Positions 9,113-17,434 of a stretch of DNA of 64,000 nucleotides are shown here, one piece after another. How positions within the stretch are numbered: position 1 is the first letter of the stretch; the number at the start of each line of letters is the position of its first letter. Source of the stretch: Autumnicola tepida. Its GTDB lineage: Bacteria; Bacteroidota; Bacteroidia; Flavobacteriales; Flavobacteriaceae. Location: contig NZ_JAVRHQ010000025.1 in assembly GCF_031846485.1 (NCBI RefSeq), positions 1 to 64,000 on the forward strand. Direction: 5' to 3'. Position numbers and translations under genes: made by a program. A model generated the notes under the pieces. That model worked only from the letters and a program-made list of their open reading frames with translations, was not told the origin of the DNA and did not search any database.

Positions 9113-10313
9113 TTAAAAGTTCTGCTACTTCATTTAAAATATCGCGGGCGACCTCTTTCTTAGGTTTCAATTCAAATTTTTTCTCCCTATCTGGATAGAC
9201 AATGCTAATTTTATTGGTATCCTTTTTAAATCCGGCGCCTTCATCGCGCATGGAATTCAAAACAATAAAATCGAGGTTTTTCCTTTGCAGTTTTCCGCGG
9301 GCATTCTCCAGTTCGTCATTGGTTTCCAAAGCGAAGCCAATCAGCTTTTGATGCTTTTTCCTTTTTCCCAATTCCTTTAGGATGTCCTGGGTCTTAGTTA
9401 GCTTAAGGTTCAGTTCCTCTTCAGATTTTTTGATTTTTTTATCCGCTACTGTTTTAGGTTTATAGTCTGAAACCGCTGCGGCCGCAATTACAACATCCAC
9501 CTCATCAAATCTTTCGGTAACCGCCTCAAACATTTCCTGGGTGCTAACCACTCTTATTAGTCCAATCTCTTTATTTCCCAGCTGAAGATGGGTAGGGCCG
9601 GAGACAAGAATCACCTCAGCGCCCATTTCAGCAGCAATATGCGCAAGCTCAAACCCCATTTTCCCGCTGGAATGGTTTCCTATAAAACGCACAGGGTCTA
9701 TGGCTTCGTATGTCGGGCCGGCAGTAACAAGAATTTTTTTGCCTTTAAGGGGCAGGTTTGCAGAAAAATGTTCTTCCAGGAAGACAATTATTTCCTCGGG
9801 TTCAGCCATTCTTCCTTCCCCGGTTAAACCGCTGGCGAGTTCTCCTGTGCCCGCAGGAACCATAATATTACCAAATTCCTGAAGAGTGGAAAAACTGTTT
9901 TTCGTGGAAGGATGCTGGTACATATCGAGATCCATGGCCGGGGCGAAAAACACCGGGCATTTAGCCGAAAGATAGGTAGCCAGCAAAAAATTATCGCTGT
10001 TCCCCGTAGCCATTTTGGAAAGTGTATTGGCCGTGGCCGGGGCAATAAGCATAAAATCTGCCCACAATCCCAACTCCACATGGCTGTTCCATGTTTGGTT
10101 CTCATTTTCTTCATGAGTAAAAGAAGACAGCACCTCATTTTTGGAAAGGGTGGAAAGGGTAAGCGGGGTAATAAAATCCTTAGCAGCCGGCGTCATAATA
10201 ACTTTTACCTGGGCGCCGGCTTTTATAAACAATCTTACCAGAGAGGCAGTTTTATATGCAGCAATTCCGGCAGTAATGCCTAAAAGTACTTTTTTGCCCC
10301 TCAATACAGACAT
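9105..10313 (-). CDS. coaBC: Bifunctional phosphopantothenoylcysteine decarboxylase/synthetase
   Basis: Joins cysteine to 4'-phosphopantothenate (CoaB) and decarboxylates the product (CoaC) to give 4'-phosphopantetheine in the CoA pathway. The 402-residue protein has the N-terminal flavin-binding CoaC domain (GITAGIAAYK at about 12-21; catalytic-region PAMDLDMY) and the C-terminal CoaB Rossmann domain (VTAGPTYEAIDPVRFIGN). It lies 10 bases after rpoZ and overlaps the DUF4835 gene by 8 bases. With coaE in the same window, two enzymes of the pathway are present. Confidence 0.94.
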   Translation of the reverse strand: MSVLRGKKVLLGITAGIAAYKTASLVRLFIKAGAQVKVIMTPAAKDFITPLTLSTLSKNEVLSSFTHEENENQTWNSHVELGLWADFMLIAPATANTLSKMATGNSDNFLLATYLSAKCPVFFAPAMDLDMYQHPSTKNSFSTLQEFGNIMVPAGTGELASGLTGEGRMAEPEEIIVFLEEHFSANLPLKGKKILVTAGPTYEAIDPVRFIGNHSSGKMGFELAHIAAEMGAEVILVSGPTHLQLGNKEIGLIRVVSTQEMFEAVTERFDEVDVVIAAAAVSDYKPKTVADKKIKKSEEELNLKLTKTQDILKELGKRKKHQKLIGFALETNDELENARGKLQRKNLDFIVLNSMRDEGAGFKKDTNKISIVYPDREKKFELKPKKEVARDILNEVAELLNA

Positions 10314-10323
10314 AAGAATTTAT

Positions 10324-10650
10324 CTATACTTCAGAATTCTTGGTATTGCGGTAATAGATCTTTTCATCTAACCACTCCTGTACCGCCAATGCATGTGGCT
10401 TTGGCAGCTTTTCGTAAAATTTGGAAACTTCAATCTGCTCCTTATTTTCAAAAATTTCGTCCAGGCTGTCATTATAAGTAGCGAATTCATCAAGCTTCTC
10501 CAACAATTCTTTTTTAATCTCAGAATTGATTTGGGTAGCTCTCTTCGCAATTATAGAAATTGCCTCGTAAATATTATCTGTCGGTGCATCTACCGCATTT
10601 CTATCGTACGTAACACTATTCACCGGTGCATCCATCTTTTTTATATCCAT
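10324..10650 (-). CDS. rpoZ: RNA polymerase omega subunit
   Basis: A 108-residue protein matching the Bacteroidota form of the omega subunit, which helps assemble RNA polymerase around beta-prime. The diagnostic stretch is NIYEAISIIAKRATQIN near residues 27-43, the counterpart of the conserved omega helix with the ARRARQ-like motif. The rest is helical and lineage-specific. It lies 10 bases after bamD in the same transcript and just before coaBC, the usual Bacteroidota order. Confidence 0.85.
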   Translation of the reverse strand: MDIKKMDAPVNSVTYDRNAVDAPTDNIYEAISIIAKRATQINSEIKKELLEKLDEFATYNDSLDEIFENKEQIEVSKFYEKLPKPHALAVQEWLDEKIYYRNTKNSEV

Positions 10651-10660
10651 TTTACTATTA

Positions 10661-11467
10661 TTAAAAATTTTGTAATCTCGTATTTATATCGTCCAGGGAA
10701 ACTTCAATTGCAGGAACATATTTCCCTTCAGGATAATACTTCATATAATCTGCGGCGTAGGTCTTTGCTTCCTGCAAACGCTCCTGCATTAACTGGAAAT
10801 AACTATTGATCGCCAGTTCATAGGCTGCATCAAACTTATAATAATAAGCATCTTCCCTAAAAGGAGAGCCGGGATAACTGGCTAAAAAGTTATCAAAAGA
10901 AACAATAGCCGCTTTATAATCCAGGGTTTTATGATATTGTTTGGCTATTTCATACGCCTTTTTCTCAAGTTTGATCCTTAACTCCTTCGCCATTTCGTTG
11001 GCTTTATCTACATATTCCCCTTCAGGATAAGTGTCTAAATACTGCTGAAGCAGTACAATTGCCTTATCGGTTTCGGTCTGGTCCAGGTTATAAGGAGGAG
11101 ATACATAGTAATTACTCGCCGCCATTTTAAAAGCTGCCTCTTCCGCTTTTTCACTATCAGGGTAGCTCTGCAGAAAACGCTCAAACTGGAAGGACGATAA
11201 CAAATAATCCCCTACTTCATAATAGGAGTCGGCAAAAAGGTAACTTACCCGTTGCCCCTGAGGTTTTCCTCTAAACTGTGGCATGATCTGGTCAAAAAGT
11301 CGGATAGCTTTGCGGAATTTGCGATTACTGTCTTCTGCCTTGGCTTCGTTATAAAGCTTTTCAGCATAAGAATATTTCTCTCCCACATCCTTGCTTTTTA
11401 GCATATCCTGGTATTCACTACAGGATACCACCAGCAAGACACAGATTAATAAGATCCCTTTTTTCAT
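10661..11467 (-). CDS. bamD: Outer membrane assembly lipoprotein BamD
   Basis: A lipoprotein component of the BAM complex that inserts beta-barrels into the outer membrane. The start is set at the ATG at 11467, giving 268 residues: it begins a lipoprotein signal peptide with lipobox VVSC, and a longer frame beginning at 11563 would run through the promoter. TPR-like helical repeats fill the mature part (LYNEAKAEDSNRKFRKAI, FQFERFLQSYPDSEKAEEA, and FDNFLASYPGSPFREDAY). It is the first gene of the bamD-rpoZ-coaBC-DUF4835-recN run. Confidence 0.9.
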   Translation of the reverse strand: MKKGILLICVLLVVSCSEYQDMLKSKDVGEKYSYAEKLYNEAKAEDSNRKFRKAIRLFDQIMPQFRGKPQGQRVSYLFADSYYEVGDYLLSSFQFERFLQSYPDSEKAEEAAFKMAASNYYVSPPYNLDQTETDKAIVLLQQYLDTYPEGEYVDKANEMAKELRIKLEKKAYEIAKQYHKTLDYKAAIVSFDNFLASYPGSPFREDAYYYKFDAAYELAINSYFQLMQERLQEAKTYAADYMKYYPEGKYVPAIEVSLDDINTRLQNF

Positions 11468-11486
11468 TATTTGTAAAAACATCTGG

Positions 11487-11494
11487 CAAAAATA
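11487..11494 (-). promoter_or_regulatory. -7 element of the bamD promoter
   Basis: TATTTTTG on the minus strand matches TAnnTTTG exactly and lies 19 bases before the chosen bamD ATG. The -33 position holds a T-rich stretch rather than a clear TTTG. It should drive the run from bamD to recN. Confidence 0.5.
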
Positions 11495-11599
11495 CATATT
11501 TTCCGCACTAAAAAAAATTCCTTTCTTACAGTATAACCTGCAAAAAAGGAAAATAGTATGCATGCGAAAAATGAACCCGGTAATTTAAGCTCCAGGGCT

Positions 11600-12475
11600 T
11601 TAAAATTGCTCGACAAAATCTTCAATTTTTTGTTGAAGTGAGGCCGTGGCTTTTACCAAAGGCAACCTGAGATTATTTTTGCAGATTCCTTTTTTGGCGA
11701 GTAAAGCTTTTATCCCGGCAGGATTTCCTTCGGCAAAAATAAGACTAATAGAAGGCGCTATTTTATAATGCAACTGGTAAGCTTCTTTTGAGTTTCCTGC
11801 CAGTCCCAGCTTTACCATTTTAGAAAATTCCGCAGGGAATCCCTGCCCGATTACTGAAATCACTCCTTTCCCCCCGGCAAGCGTCATAGGCAGCGTGATC
11901 ATATCGTCCCCGGAAATTACAAGGAAATCTTTGGGCACAAGGCTAATAAGCTGCATCGCCTGCACAATATCTCCCGCCGCTTCTTTAATCCCAATAACTT
12001 TTGGAATTTCCCTTGCAATCCTATTAACTGTTTCGGGAAGAAGGTTTGAAGCAGTGCGGCCTGGTACGTTATATAAAATCACCGGTTTTGGTGATGCCTC
12101 TGCTATAGCTTTAAAATGCTGAAAAATTCCTTCCTGTGTAGGTTTGTTGTAATAAGGAGAGACAGAGAGTACGGCATCAAAACCTTCAAGACCTGAAGAT
12201 TTTAGTTCTTCAACAACATCCATGGTATTATTACCGCCAATCCCGATCACCAAAGGTAACCTGCCGTTATTTTTGGCAATAATGGTGTTTTTTATCAGTT
12301 CTTTTTCTTCGGAAGTAAGGGTTGCGCTTTCGGCAGTGGTTCCAAGCACCACCAGGTAATCTATCCCGTTTTGCACCTGTTCTTCCACAAGTTTTTCCAA
12401 AGCCGGCACATCTACGGTTAAATCGTCATTAAAGGGAGTAACAAGCGCAACTCCTGTTCCTGTAAAAGCATCCAT
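11600..12475 (-). CDS. dapA: 4-hydroxy-tetrahydrodipicolinate synthase
   Basis: Condenses pyruvate with aspartate semialdehyde at the branch point to diaminopimelate and lysine, in the cytosol. With the ATG at 12475 the protein has 291 residues, the usual length. A longer frame from 12574 would add 33 cysteine-rich residues that do not belong to the family and would consume the leader. The Schiff-base lysine is K164 in VIGIKEAAGD, and the catalytic-triad tyrosine is in ILYNVPGRT. It is transcribed on its own behind a leader of about 115 bases. Confidence 0.94.
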   Translation of the reverse strand: MDAFTGTGVALVTPFNDDLTVDVPALEKLVEEQVQNGIDYLVVLGTTAESATLTSEEKELIKNTIIAKNNGRLPLVIGIGGNNTMDVVEELKSSGLEGFDAVLSVSPYYNKPTQEGIFQHFKAIAEASPKPVILYNVPGRTASNLLPETVNRIAREIPKVIGIKEAAGDIVQAMQLISLVPKDFLVISGDDMITLPMTLAGGKGVISVIGQGFPAEFSKMVKLGLAGNSKEAYQLHYKIAPSISLIFAEGNPAGIKALLAKKGICKNNLRLPLVKATASLQQKIEDFVEQF

Positions 12476-12550
12476 GCTATTCAATTCTCTTTTAATTTTA
12501 ATTTTTTTATCAATTCCCATTAAAGCAGAAATATTTTTACCCAAAAGCAG

Positions 12551-12570
12551 GCAACAGCATGTTCTGTTGC
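12551..12570 (-). promoter_or_regulatory. Inverted repeat in the dapA leader
   Basis: Perfect 7-base arms GCAACAG (12551-12557) and CTGTTGC (12564-12570) flank a 6-base spacer. It lies 23 bases downstream of the candidate -7 box and 76 bases before the dapA ATG. It could be an operator or an RNA hairpin. It does not resemble the lysine riboswitch, which is far larger. Confidence 0.45.
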
Positions 12571-12592
12571 ACATTTTCTAATAATGGGGGCA

Positions 12593-12600
12593 CAAATGTA
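12593..12600 (-). promoter_or_regulatory. -7 element of the dapA promoter
   Basis: TACATTTG on the minus strand matches TAnnTTTG exactly. No good TTTG is found 19-21 bases upstream. Transcription from here gives a leader of roughly 110-115 bases before dapA. Confidence 0.5.
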
Positions 12601-12771
12601 AATAAATTCTATGAAGGCCATAACTAACAAGGCATTTCAGAAAGGTCAATATTACTTTATTTAACACCTTAAGTATTTTTGTGAAATAGCTGTACAGATT
12701 CTTCAGGTAAAACCTGCATATCTCGAGGTTCGCTTTACAATAATTTAATTTTCCCCCAGCAAAACATCTTT

Positions 12772-12779
12772 TATCTTTG
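12772..12779 (+). promoter_or_regulatory. -7 element of the 5'-nucleotidase operon
   Basis: TATCTTTG matches TAnnTTTG exactly, 19 bases before the ATG at 12799. The expected -33 region is A+T-rich without a clear TTTG. The gap 12601-12771 between the divergent promoters shows no other feature. Confidence 0.5.
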
Positions 12780-12798
12780 CAGCTTCTAAGTCAGAAAA

Positions 12799-13563
12799 AT
12801 GAAGTTTTACAGATTAGCCTATATCCTGCTGTGTTTTTTCCTGATTTCTTCCTGCAAAACAGAACATTATTCAGCTAAAATTGAAGAAAAACGCATAGCC
12901 ATAGATTCAGACATTCAGCAGGATACTTCCATTACAAATTTTATTCAACCTTATAAAGAACATATAAATTCTGTTTTAGACAGCGCCCTGGCCTATAACC
13001 CCTCCAACCTTTCCACAAGCGATGGAGATTTGAATACTGCCATTGGCAATTTAATGGCAGATATCGTACTGGAACAGGCAAATCCTGTTTTTCGCCAAAG
13101 AACCGGCCACAATATAGACGCGGTATTGCTGAATTACGGCGGGATACGTTCTACCCTGAACAAGGGAAAAGTCACCGCCCGCTCTGCCTATGCGCTTATG
13201 CCTTTTGAAAATGAAATTGTAGTGGCACAACTTACCGGTGCAAAAATGAAGGAAATGCTGCAATATCTTGAAGATGCCGGCACTGCACATCCCGTAAGCG
13301 GAATCAAGATTAAGATGAACGATAATTATAAAATTGTTGAAGCGACTATAGATGGCAAGCCAATTGATACCAGCAAGACCTACTTCGTGGCGACATCAGA
13401 TTATTTGCAGCAGGGAGGCGACAATATGGCTTTTTTTAACAATCCGGAAAAGCTTTATAATGTAGACTATAAACTGCGAAATGCCATTATTGATTATTTC
13501 CGGAAAGTGGACACCATTGAGGCTAAAGTTGATAACAGGTTTATCCGGATAAAGGATCTGTAA
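12799..13563 (+). CDS. 5'-nucleotidase C-terminal domain lipoprotein
   Basis: This 254-residue protein consists only of the substrate-binding C-terminal domain of the 5'-nucleotidase/UshA family. The signal peptide ends in lipobox LISSC (C at about residue 19), so it should be an envelope lipoprotein. The base-stacking and ribose-binding motif NYGGIRSTL and the QGGDNMAFF motif are present. The metallophosphatase half is encoded separately, 39 bases downstream. In most bacteria the two halves form one chain with the metal domain first; here they are split and the gene order is swapped. Probably both proteins together release phosphate from nucleotides outside the cytoplasm. Confidence 0.88.
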   Translation: MKFYRLAYILLCFFLISSCKTEHYSAKIEEKRIAIDSDIQQDTSITNFIQPYKEHINSVLDSALAYNPSNLSTSDGDLNTAIGNLMADIVLEQANPVFRQRTGHNIDAVLLNYGGIRSTLNKGKVTARSAYALMPFENEIVVAQLTGAKMKEMLQYLEDAGTAHPVSGIKIKMNDNYKIVEATIDGKPIDTSKTYFVATSDYLQQGGDNMAFFNNPEKLYNVDYKLRNAIIDYFRKVDTIEAKVDNRFIRIKDL

Positions 13564-13602
13564 ATTCTAAAACTGAATTGCTTCAGAATAAATAAAAGAA
13601 AA

Positions 13603-14511
13603 ATGAAAAGAAGGAATTTTATACAGCAAACTTCGGCAGCTACAGCATTTGTGGGGCTTGGCGGCCTGGCATCGCTCTCTTTTAAAAAAGATTCCCTGAA
13701 ACATATTACCATTTTGCATACCAACGATGTGCATAGCCATATTGAAGCTTTTGGGCCAGATGATCCTAAAAATCCAAATATGGGCGGTGTGGCAAGAAGA
13801 GCAAGCCTTGTACAGCAGATTAGAAATGAAAATCCCAACACGCTTCTTTTGGATGCCGGCGATATTTTCCAGGGTACGCCATACTTCAACTTTTACGGCG
13901 GCGAACTGGAATTTAAACTAATGAGCAAGCTGAAGTACGATGCCGCCACTATTGGAAACCACGATTTTGATAATGGCATTGACGGCCTTTACTCTCAGCT
14001 GCCCCACGCCGATTTCGATTTTATCTGCTCCAACTACGACTTTAGCAATACGGTGATGGAGGGACATACGCTTCCGCATAAAGTTTTCAGCAAAGACGGG
14101 GTGAAAATTGGCATTTTTGGGCTCGGTATAGAACTGCAGGGATTAGTAAACAATCGGCTTTACAAAGAAACCAAGTATCTTGACCCTGTAGAAACCGCCC
14201 AGGAAATGACCAGGATCTTAAAAGATGAAAAAAAATGCGATCTGGTAATTTGCCTTAGCCACCTTGGCTATAGTTATAATGACGAGAAAATTGATGACCT
14301 TAAACTGGCCAGGGCTACAGAAAATATCAACCTGTTTATTGGCGGCCACACCCATACTTTTCTTGAAAAACCGACTGTGGAGACAAATAAAGCCGGTAAA
14401 AAAGTGCTGGTTAACCAGGTTGGCTGTTACGGCCTTTACCTCGGTAGAATAGATTTTTACCTGAATGGTGATGAAGATCTCCAGTCAGATGGTGTAAAAA
14501 TAGTGCTTTAA
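13603..14511 (+). CDS. Metallophosphatase, 5'-nucleotidase N-terminal type
   Basis: A 302-residue calcineurin-like phosphoesterase with the dinuclear-metal motifs in order: HTNDVHSH, DAGDIFQG, GNHDFDNG, CLSHLG and GGHTHTF. The N-terminus (KRRNFIQQTSAATAFVGLGG) is a twin-arginine signal, so it is likely exported folded with its metals loaded. It lacks the C-terminal substrate-binding domain, which the preceding gene supplies. The 39-base spacing suggests one transcript. Substrate is likely a 5'-nucleotide or related phosphoester. Confidence 0.9.
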   Translation: MKRRNFIQQTSAATAFVGLGGLASLSFKKDSLKHITILHTNDVHSHIEAFGPDDPKNPNMGGVARRASLVQQIRNENPNTLLLDAGDIFQGTPYFNFYGGELEFKLMSKLKYDAATIGNHDFDNGIDGLYSQLPHADFDFICSNYDFSNTVMEGHTLPHKVFSKDGVKIGIFGLGIELQGLVNNRLYKETKYLDPVETAQEMTRILKDEKKCDLVICLSHLGYSYNDEKIDDLKLARATENINLFIGGHTHTFLEKPTVETNKAGKKVLVNQVGCYGLYLGRIDFYLNGDEDLQSDGVKIVL

Positions 14512-14798
14512 AGCAGTTGCTTTATTTTCTATTGCTATTATTATTCAACCTCTTTTACCTTTGCCCAGGTTTCAAGCGTGAAGTTTAGGGTTAAGGAATA
14601 AAGGTCAGCGGCACGTTATCTCTTCTGTTTGGTAGTGAAGATCCCGATTTTCCGGGGTTTTTCAATTCCTGATTTCAACCTTTTTACTTAATGGCCGCAA
14701 TTACGAATATGTGCTATTGTTGTCGATTTTTATCCTGAAGTTAATTATTAGAATACGTTAAATTTATAAATAAGTACGCATACATGTACCTTTTTATG
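14512..14798. other. Noncoding gap before the toxin-antitoxin pair
   Basis: No gene is seen in the roughly 330 bases between the phosphatase and yefM. A weak hairpin (CCCG ... CGGG followed by GTTTTTC, about 14643-14666) might end the phosphatase transcript. The perfect 8-base palindrome TACATGTA at 14781-14788 lies just upstream of the yefM -7 box and is a candidate operator for the antitoxin; this placement is the only support. Confidence 0.4.
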
Positions 14799-14806
14799 TA
14801 TTTTTG
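14799..14806 (+). promoter_or_regulatory. -7 element of the yefM-yoeB promoter
   Basis: TATTTTTG matches TAnnTTTG exactly, 40 bases before the yefM ATG. The palindrome TACATGTA ends 10 bases upstream, overlapping the space where polymerase binds, as expected for an autorepressed toxin-antitoxin operon. Confidence 0.5.
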
Positions 14807-14846
14807 ATATGATCTTTATACCATTATAAAAATTAAAATACGAATT

Positions 14847-15095
14847 ATGAGAACTGTAACCGCAAGTTCATTAAGAGGTAAATTAAAATATTTTCTGGAT
14901 TTAGTTTCTGATTCTTACGAAACGTTAATCATACCTCGAAATGATGAAGACGATGCTGTCGTATTAATGAGATTAAGTGAATATAATGCTCTTATGGAAA
15001 CGAACTATTTAAATTCTACTTATAATAATAAAGAGGCTTTACAAAATGCTAAGAAGCAAGCAGATGAAGGGGATGTTATTGAAGTTGATATTTAA
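14847..15095 (+). CDS. yefM: YefM-family antitoxin (Phd/YefM)
   Basis: An 82-residue antitoxin with the Phd/YefM N-terminal DNA-binding and dimer domain (MRTVTASSLRGKLKYFLDLV, then ETLIIPR and AVVLMRLSEYNALMET) and an acidic C-terminal tail that should wrap the toxin. It neutralises YoeB and normally represses its own operon. The stop and the toxin start overlap by one base (TAATG), so translation is coupled. The pair looks more AT-rich than its housekeeping neighbours, which fits acquisition as a mobile addiction module. Confidence 0.92.
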   Translation: MRTVTASSLRGKLKYFLDLVSDSYETLIIPRNDEDDAVVLMRLSEYNALMETNYLNSTYNNKEALQNAKKQADEGDVIEVDI

Positions 15096-15361
15096 TGAAA
15101 GTAGTTTTTGCTAAAGATGCTTATGATCAATATTGTTATTGGAAAGAAAATGATTACAAAGTATTCCAAAAAATAGATCACTTAGTTAAAGCTATAAAAG
15201 TTGATCCTTTTAAGGGAATTGGTAAACCCGAGCCTTTAAAGGAGAATTTGTCCGGATACTGGTCTCGCAGAATTAATCAGGAACATAGATTAGTATATAA
15301 AGTTTCTGGAATCTCTCCAAATCAAAAATTGACAATTATACAGTGTAAATTTCATTATTAG
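15095..15361 (+). CDS. yoeB: YoeB-family mRNA interferase toxin
   Basis: An 88-residue RelE-fold toxin that cuts mRNA at the ribosomal A site in the family. It keeps the hallmarks: the glutamate region GKPEPLKENLSGYWSRRIN, the arginine in EHRLVYKV, and the C-terminal catalytic His87-Tyr88 (CKFHY at the very end). The full length and intact C-terminus suggest an active toxin. It is coupled to yefM by a one-base overlap and closed by a strong terminator shared with ligA. Confidence 0.93.
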   Translation: MKVVFAKDAYDQYCYWKENDYKVFQKIDHLVKAIKVDPFKGIGKPEPLKENLSGYWSRRINQEHRLVYKVSGISPNQKLTIIQCKFHY

Positions 15362-15400
15362 AAATTTCCCAAAAATCGGCTAAATTTATCTAGGTAATTA

Positions 15401-15429
15401 AGAAGCTGTTTTTCAAAAAAACAGCTTCT
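15401..15429. terminator. Bidirectional terminator between yoeB and ligA
   Basis: Perfect 13-base arms AGAAGCTGTTTTT (15401-15413) and AAAAACAGCTTCT (15417-15429) with a 3-base loop. The arms themselves supply U-tracts in both directions. The right arm reaches into the ligA stop codon. Confidence 0.8.
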
Positions 15430-17419
15430 ATTTTATCATCTTTAAAAAACCTTTTTCGTCCAGCATAGTGGTGCCGAGTTTCTCGGCTTTAGCCAGTTTG
15501 CTCGGCCCCATGCTTCCCCCCGCCACCAGATAATCCGTCTTAGAAGAAATAGAGCTGGAAACTTTCCCGCCATTATCCTCTATTAATTTCTTCAATTCAT
15601 TCCTGGAAAGCTCAAAAGTCCCGGAAATCACAAAGGTTTGCCCATCAAGTTTATTGGTTTGTTTCGCCAGTTTTTCTGCGGAAATTTCCATCTGCACCCC
15701 ATATTTCTTAAGGCGCTCCACAATTTTCCTGTTCTCTTCATTGGCAAAAAAATCGGCAACGCTCCAGGCAATGCGCTCCCCAATTTCATCAACCGATACC
15801 AGTTCTTCTTCTGAAGCTGCTTCCAGGGCGTCTATGCTCTTATAATGCCTGGCCAGTTTTTTGGCCACGGTTTCACCCACATAGCGAATCCCCAAGGCGA
15901 AAAGCACCCGCTCAAAAGGAATTTCCTTAGACTTTTCTATTCCTTTTATAAGATTATCGGCAGATTTTTCTGCCATTCGCTCCAGGGGCAGGATTTGCTC
16001 TTTCTTAAGCTCGTATAAATCGGCGTAATTTCCAATAAGGCCATTGTTCACAAACAAAGCCACTGTTTCCCCGCCCAGGCCCTCAATATCCATGGCTTTC
16101 CTGGAAATATAGTGCTGGATTCTGCCAATAATTTGCGGCGGGCAACCATTAGTGTTTGGGCAGTAATGTTGCGCCTCTCCTTCATTTCGAACCAGTTCTG
16201 TACCGCATTCAGGGCATTTTTGAGCGTATTGGGTAGGTTTGGAATTCGGGTCTCTTTTGGTAAAATCTACCCCAACAATTTTTGGGATAATCTCCCCTCC
16301 TTTTTCAACAAAAACGCTGTCTCCTTCCCTAACATCCAGCTTTTCAATCTGGTCGGCATTATGCAAAGAAGCCCTTTTTACCACCGTGCCGGCCAGTTGT
16401 ACCGGCTCCAGGTTGGCCACAGGTGTAATCGCCCCCGTGCGTCCCACCTGGTAACTGATTTTGTTTAAAATAGTGGTTTCCTGTTCTGCCTTAAACTTAT
16501 AGGCCATGGCCCAACGCGGGGATTTCGCGGTATAACCCAACTCGTCCTGTTGGCTAAAAGCATTGATCTTTACCACCACCCCATCGGTTTCATAAGGCAG
16601 GTCATGCCGGTGCACGTCCCAGTAATTCACATAATCCATCACTGCAGAAGTGCTGGTTTTCAACTCAGATTCATCAGGTACTTTAAAGCCCCACTCCCTG
16701 GCCTTTTGCAGACTTTCAAACTGGGAATTTATATTAATATTTTCTCCTATTATATTATACAGCAAACAATCCAGCGGCCGCTTAGCCACCTCTGCACTGT
16801 CCTGCAATTTTAAACTTCCCGAAGCTGTATTACGCGGATTGGCATAAGGTTCTTCTCCCGCTTCCACGCGTTCTGCATTCATTTTGGCAAAACCCTCGTA
16901 AGGCAGCACAATTTCCCCCCGAATATGAAATTTATCAGGATAATCGCCTTTCAGTTTTAGAGGAACTGAACGGATGGTGCGCACATTATTGGTAACATCA
17001 TCTCCCTGAAAGCCGTCGCCCCGGGTTACCGCACGCACCAGTTCCCCTTTTTCGTAAGTTAAGCTGATGGACGCGCCGTCATATTTAAGCTCACAAACAT
17101 ATTCCACCTTACCATCAACCAGTTTTTTTACCCGCTTTTCCCAATCTTCCAGCTCCTCCTTGGAGTAGGAATTTGAAAGCGAATACATGCGATAATCATG
17201 CACTACGGTGGCAAAACTCTTGGTTACCGCGCCACCCACGCGCTGCGTAGGCGAATTTTCATCGTAAAATTCCGGATGTTTTTCCTCCAGCTCCTGCAGT
17301 TCCTTAAGCTTCATATCAAAATCATAATCGCTGATTTCCGGCTTATCCAATACATAATAATTGTAGTTATGCTGTTGCAGTTCCTGGCGGAGCTTGTTTA
17401 TTTTCTTTTCCACATCCAT
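15428..17419 (-). CDS. ligA: NAD+-dependent DNA ligase
   Basis: Seals nicks in DNA with NAD+ as the adenylate donor. The 663-residue protein has domain Ia (YxxD-Y region near the start), the adenylation domain with K112 of CELKYDGASI, the OB fold, the four-cysteine zinc finger (CPECGTELVRNEGEAQHYC and NGC), helix-hairpin-helix repeats and a C-terminal BRCT domain (about 590-663; GTFELSRNELKKLIEDNGGKV). All key elements are present. It is the last gene of the minus-strand run that begins with the helicase. Confidence 0.96.
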   Translation of the reverse strand: MDVEKKINKLRQELQQHNYNYYVLDKPEISDYDFDMKLKELQELEEKHPEFYDENSPTQRVGGAVTKSFATVVHDYRMYSLSNSYSKEELEDWEKRVKKLVDGKVEYVCELKYDGASISLTYEKGELVRAVTRGDGFQGDDVTNNVRTIRSVPLKLKGDYPDKFHIRGEIVLPYEGFAKMNAERVEAGEEPYANPRNTASGSLKLQDSAEVAKRPLDCLLYNIIGENININSQFESLQKAREWGFKVPDESELKTSTSAVMDYVNYWDVHRHDLPYETDGVVVKINAFSQQDELGYTAKSPRWAMAYKFKAEQETTILNKISYQVGRTGAITPVANLEPVQLAGTVVKRASLHNADQIEKLDVREGDSVFVEKGGEIIPKIVGVDFTKRDPNSKPTQYAQKCPECGTELVRNEGEAQHYCPNTNGCPPQIIGRIQHYISRKAMDIEGLGGETVALFVNNGLIGNYADLYELKKEQILPLERMAEKSADNLIKGIEKSKEIPFERVLFALGIRYVGETVAKKLARHYKSIDALEAASEEELVSVDEIGERIAWSVADFFANEENRKIVERLKKYGVQMEISAEKLAKQTNKLDGQTFVISGTFELSRNELKKLIEDNGGKVSSSISSKTDYLVAGGSMGPSKLAKAEKLGTTMLDEKGFLKMIK

Positions 17420-17434
17420 ATTTTAATGAAAATT

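Noticed and set aside
12475..12574. N-terminal extension of DapA by 33 residues
   Set aside because: The extension is cysteine-rich and unlike the family, while the ATG at 12475 gives the usual length and leaves room for the leader.
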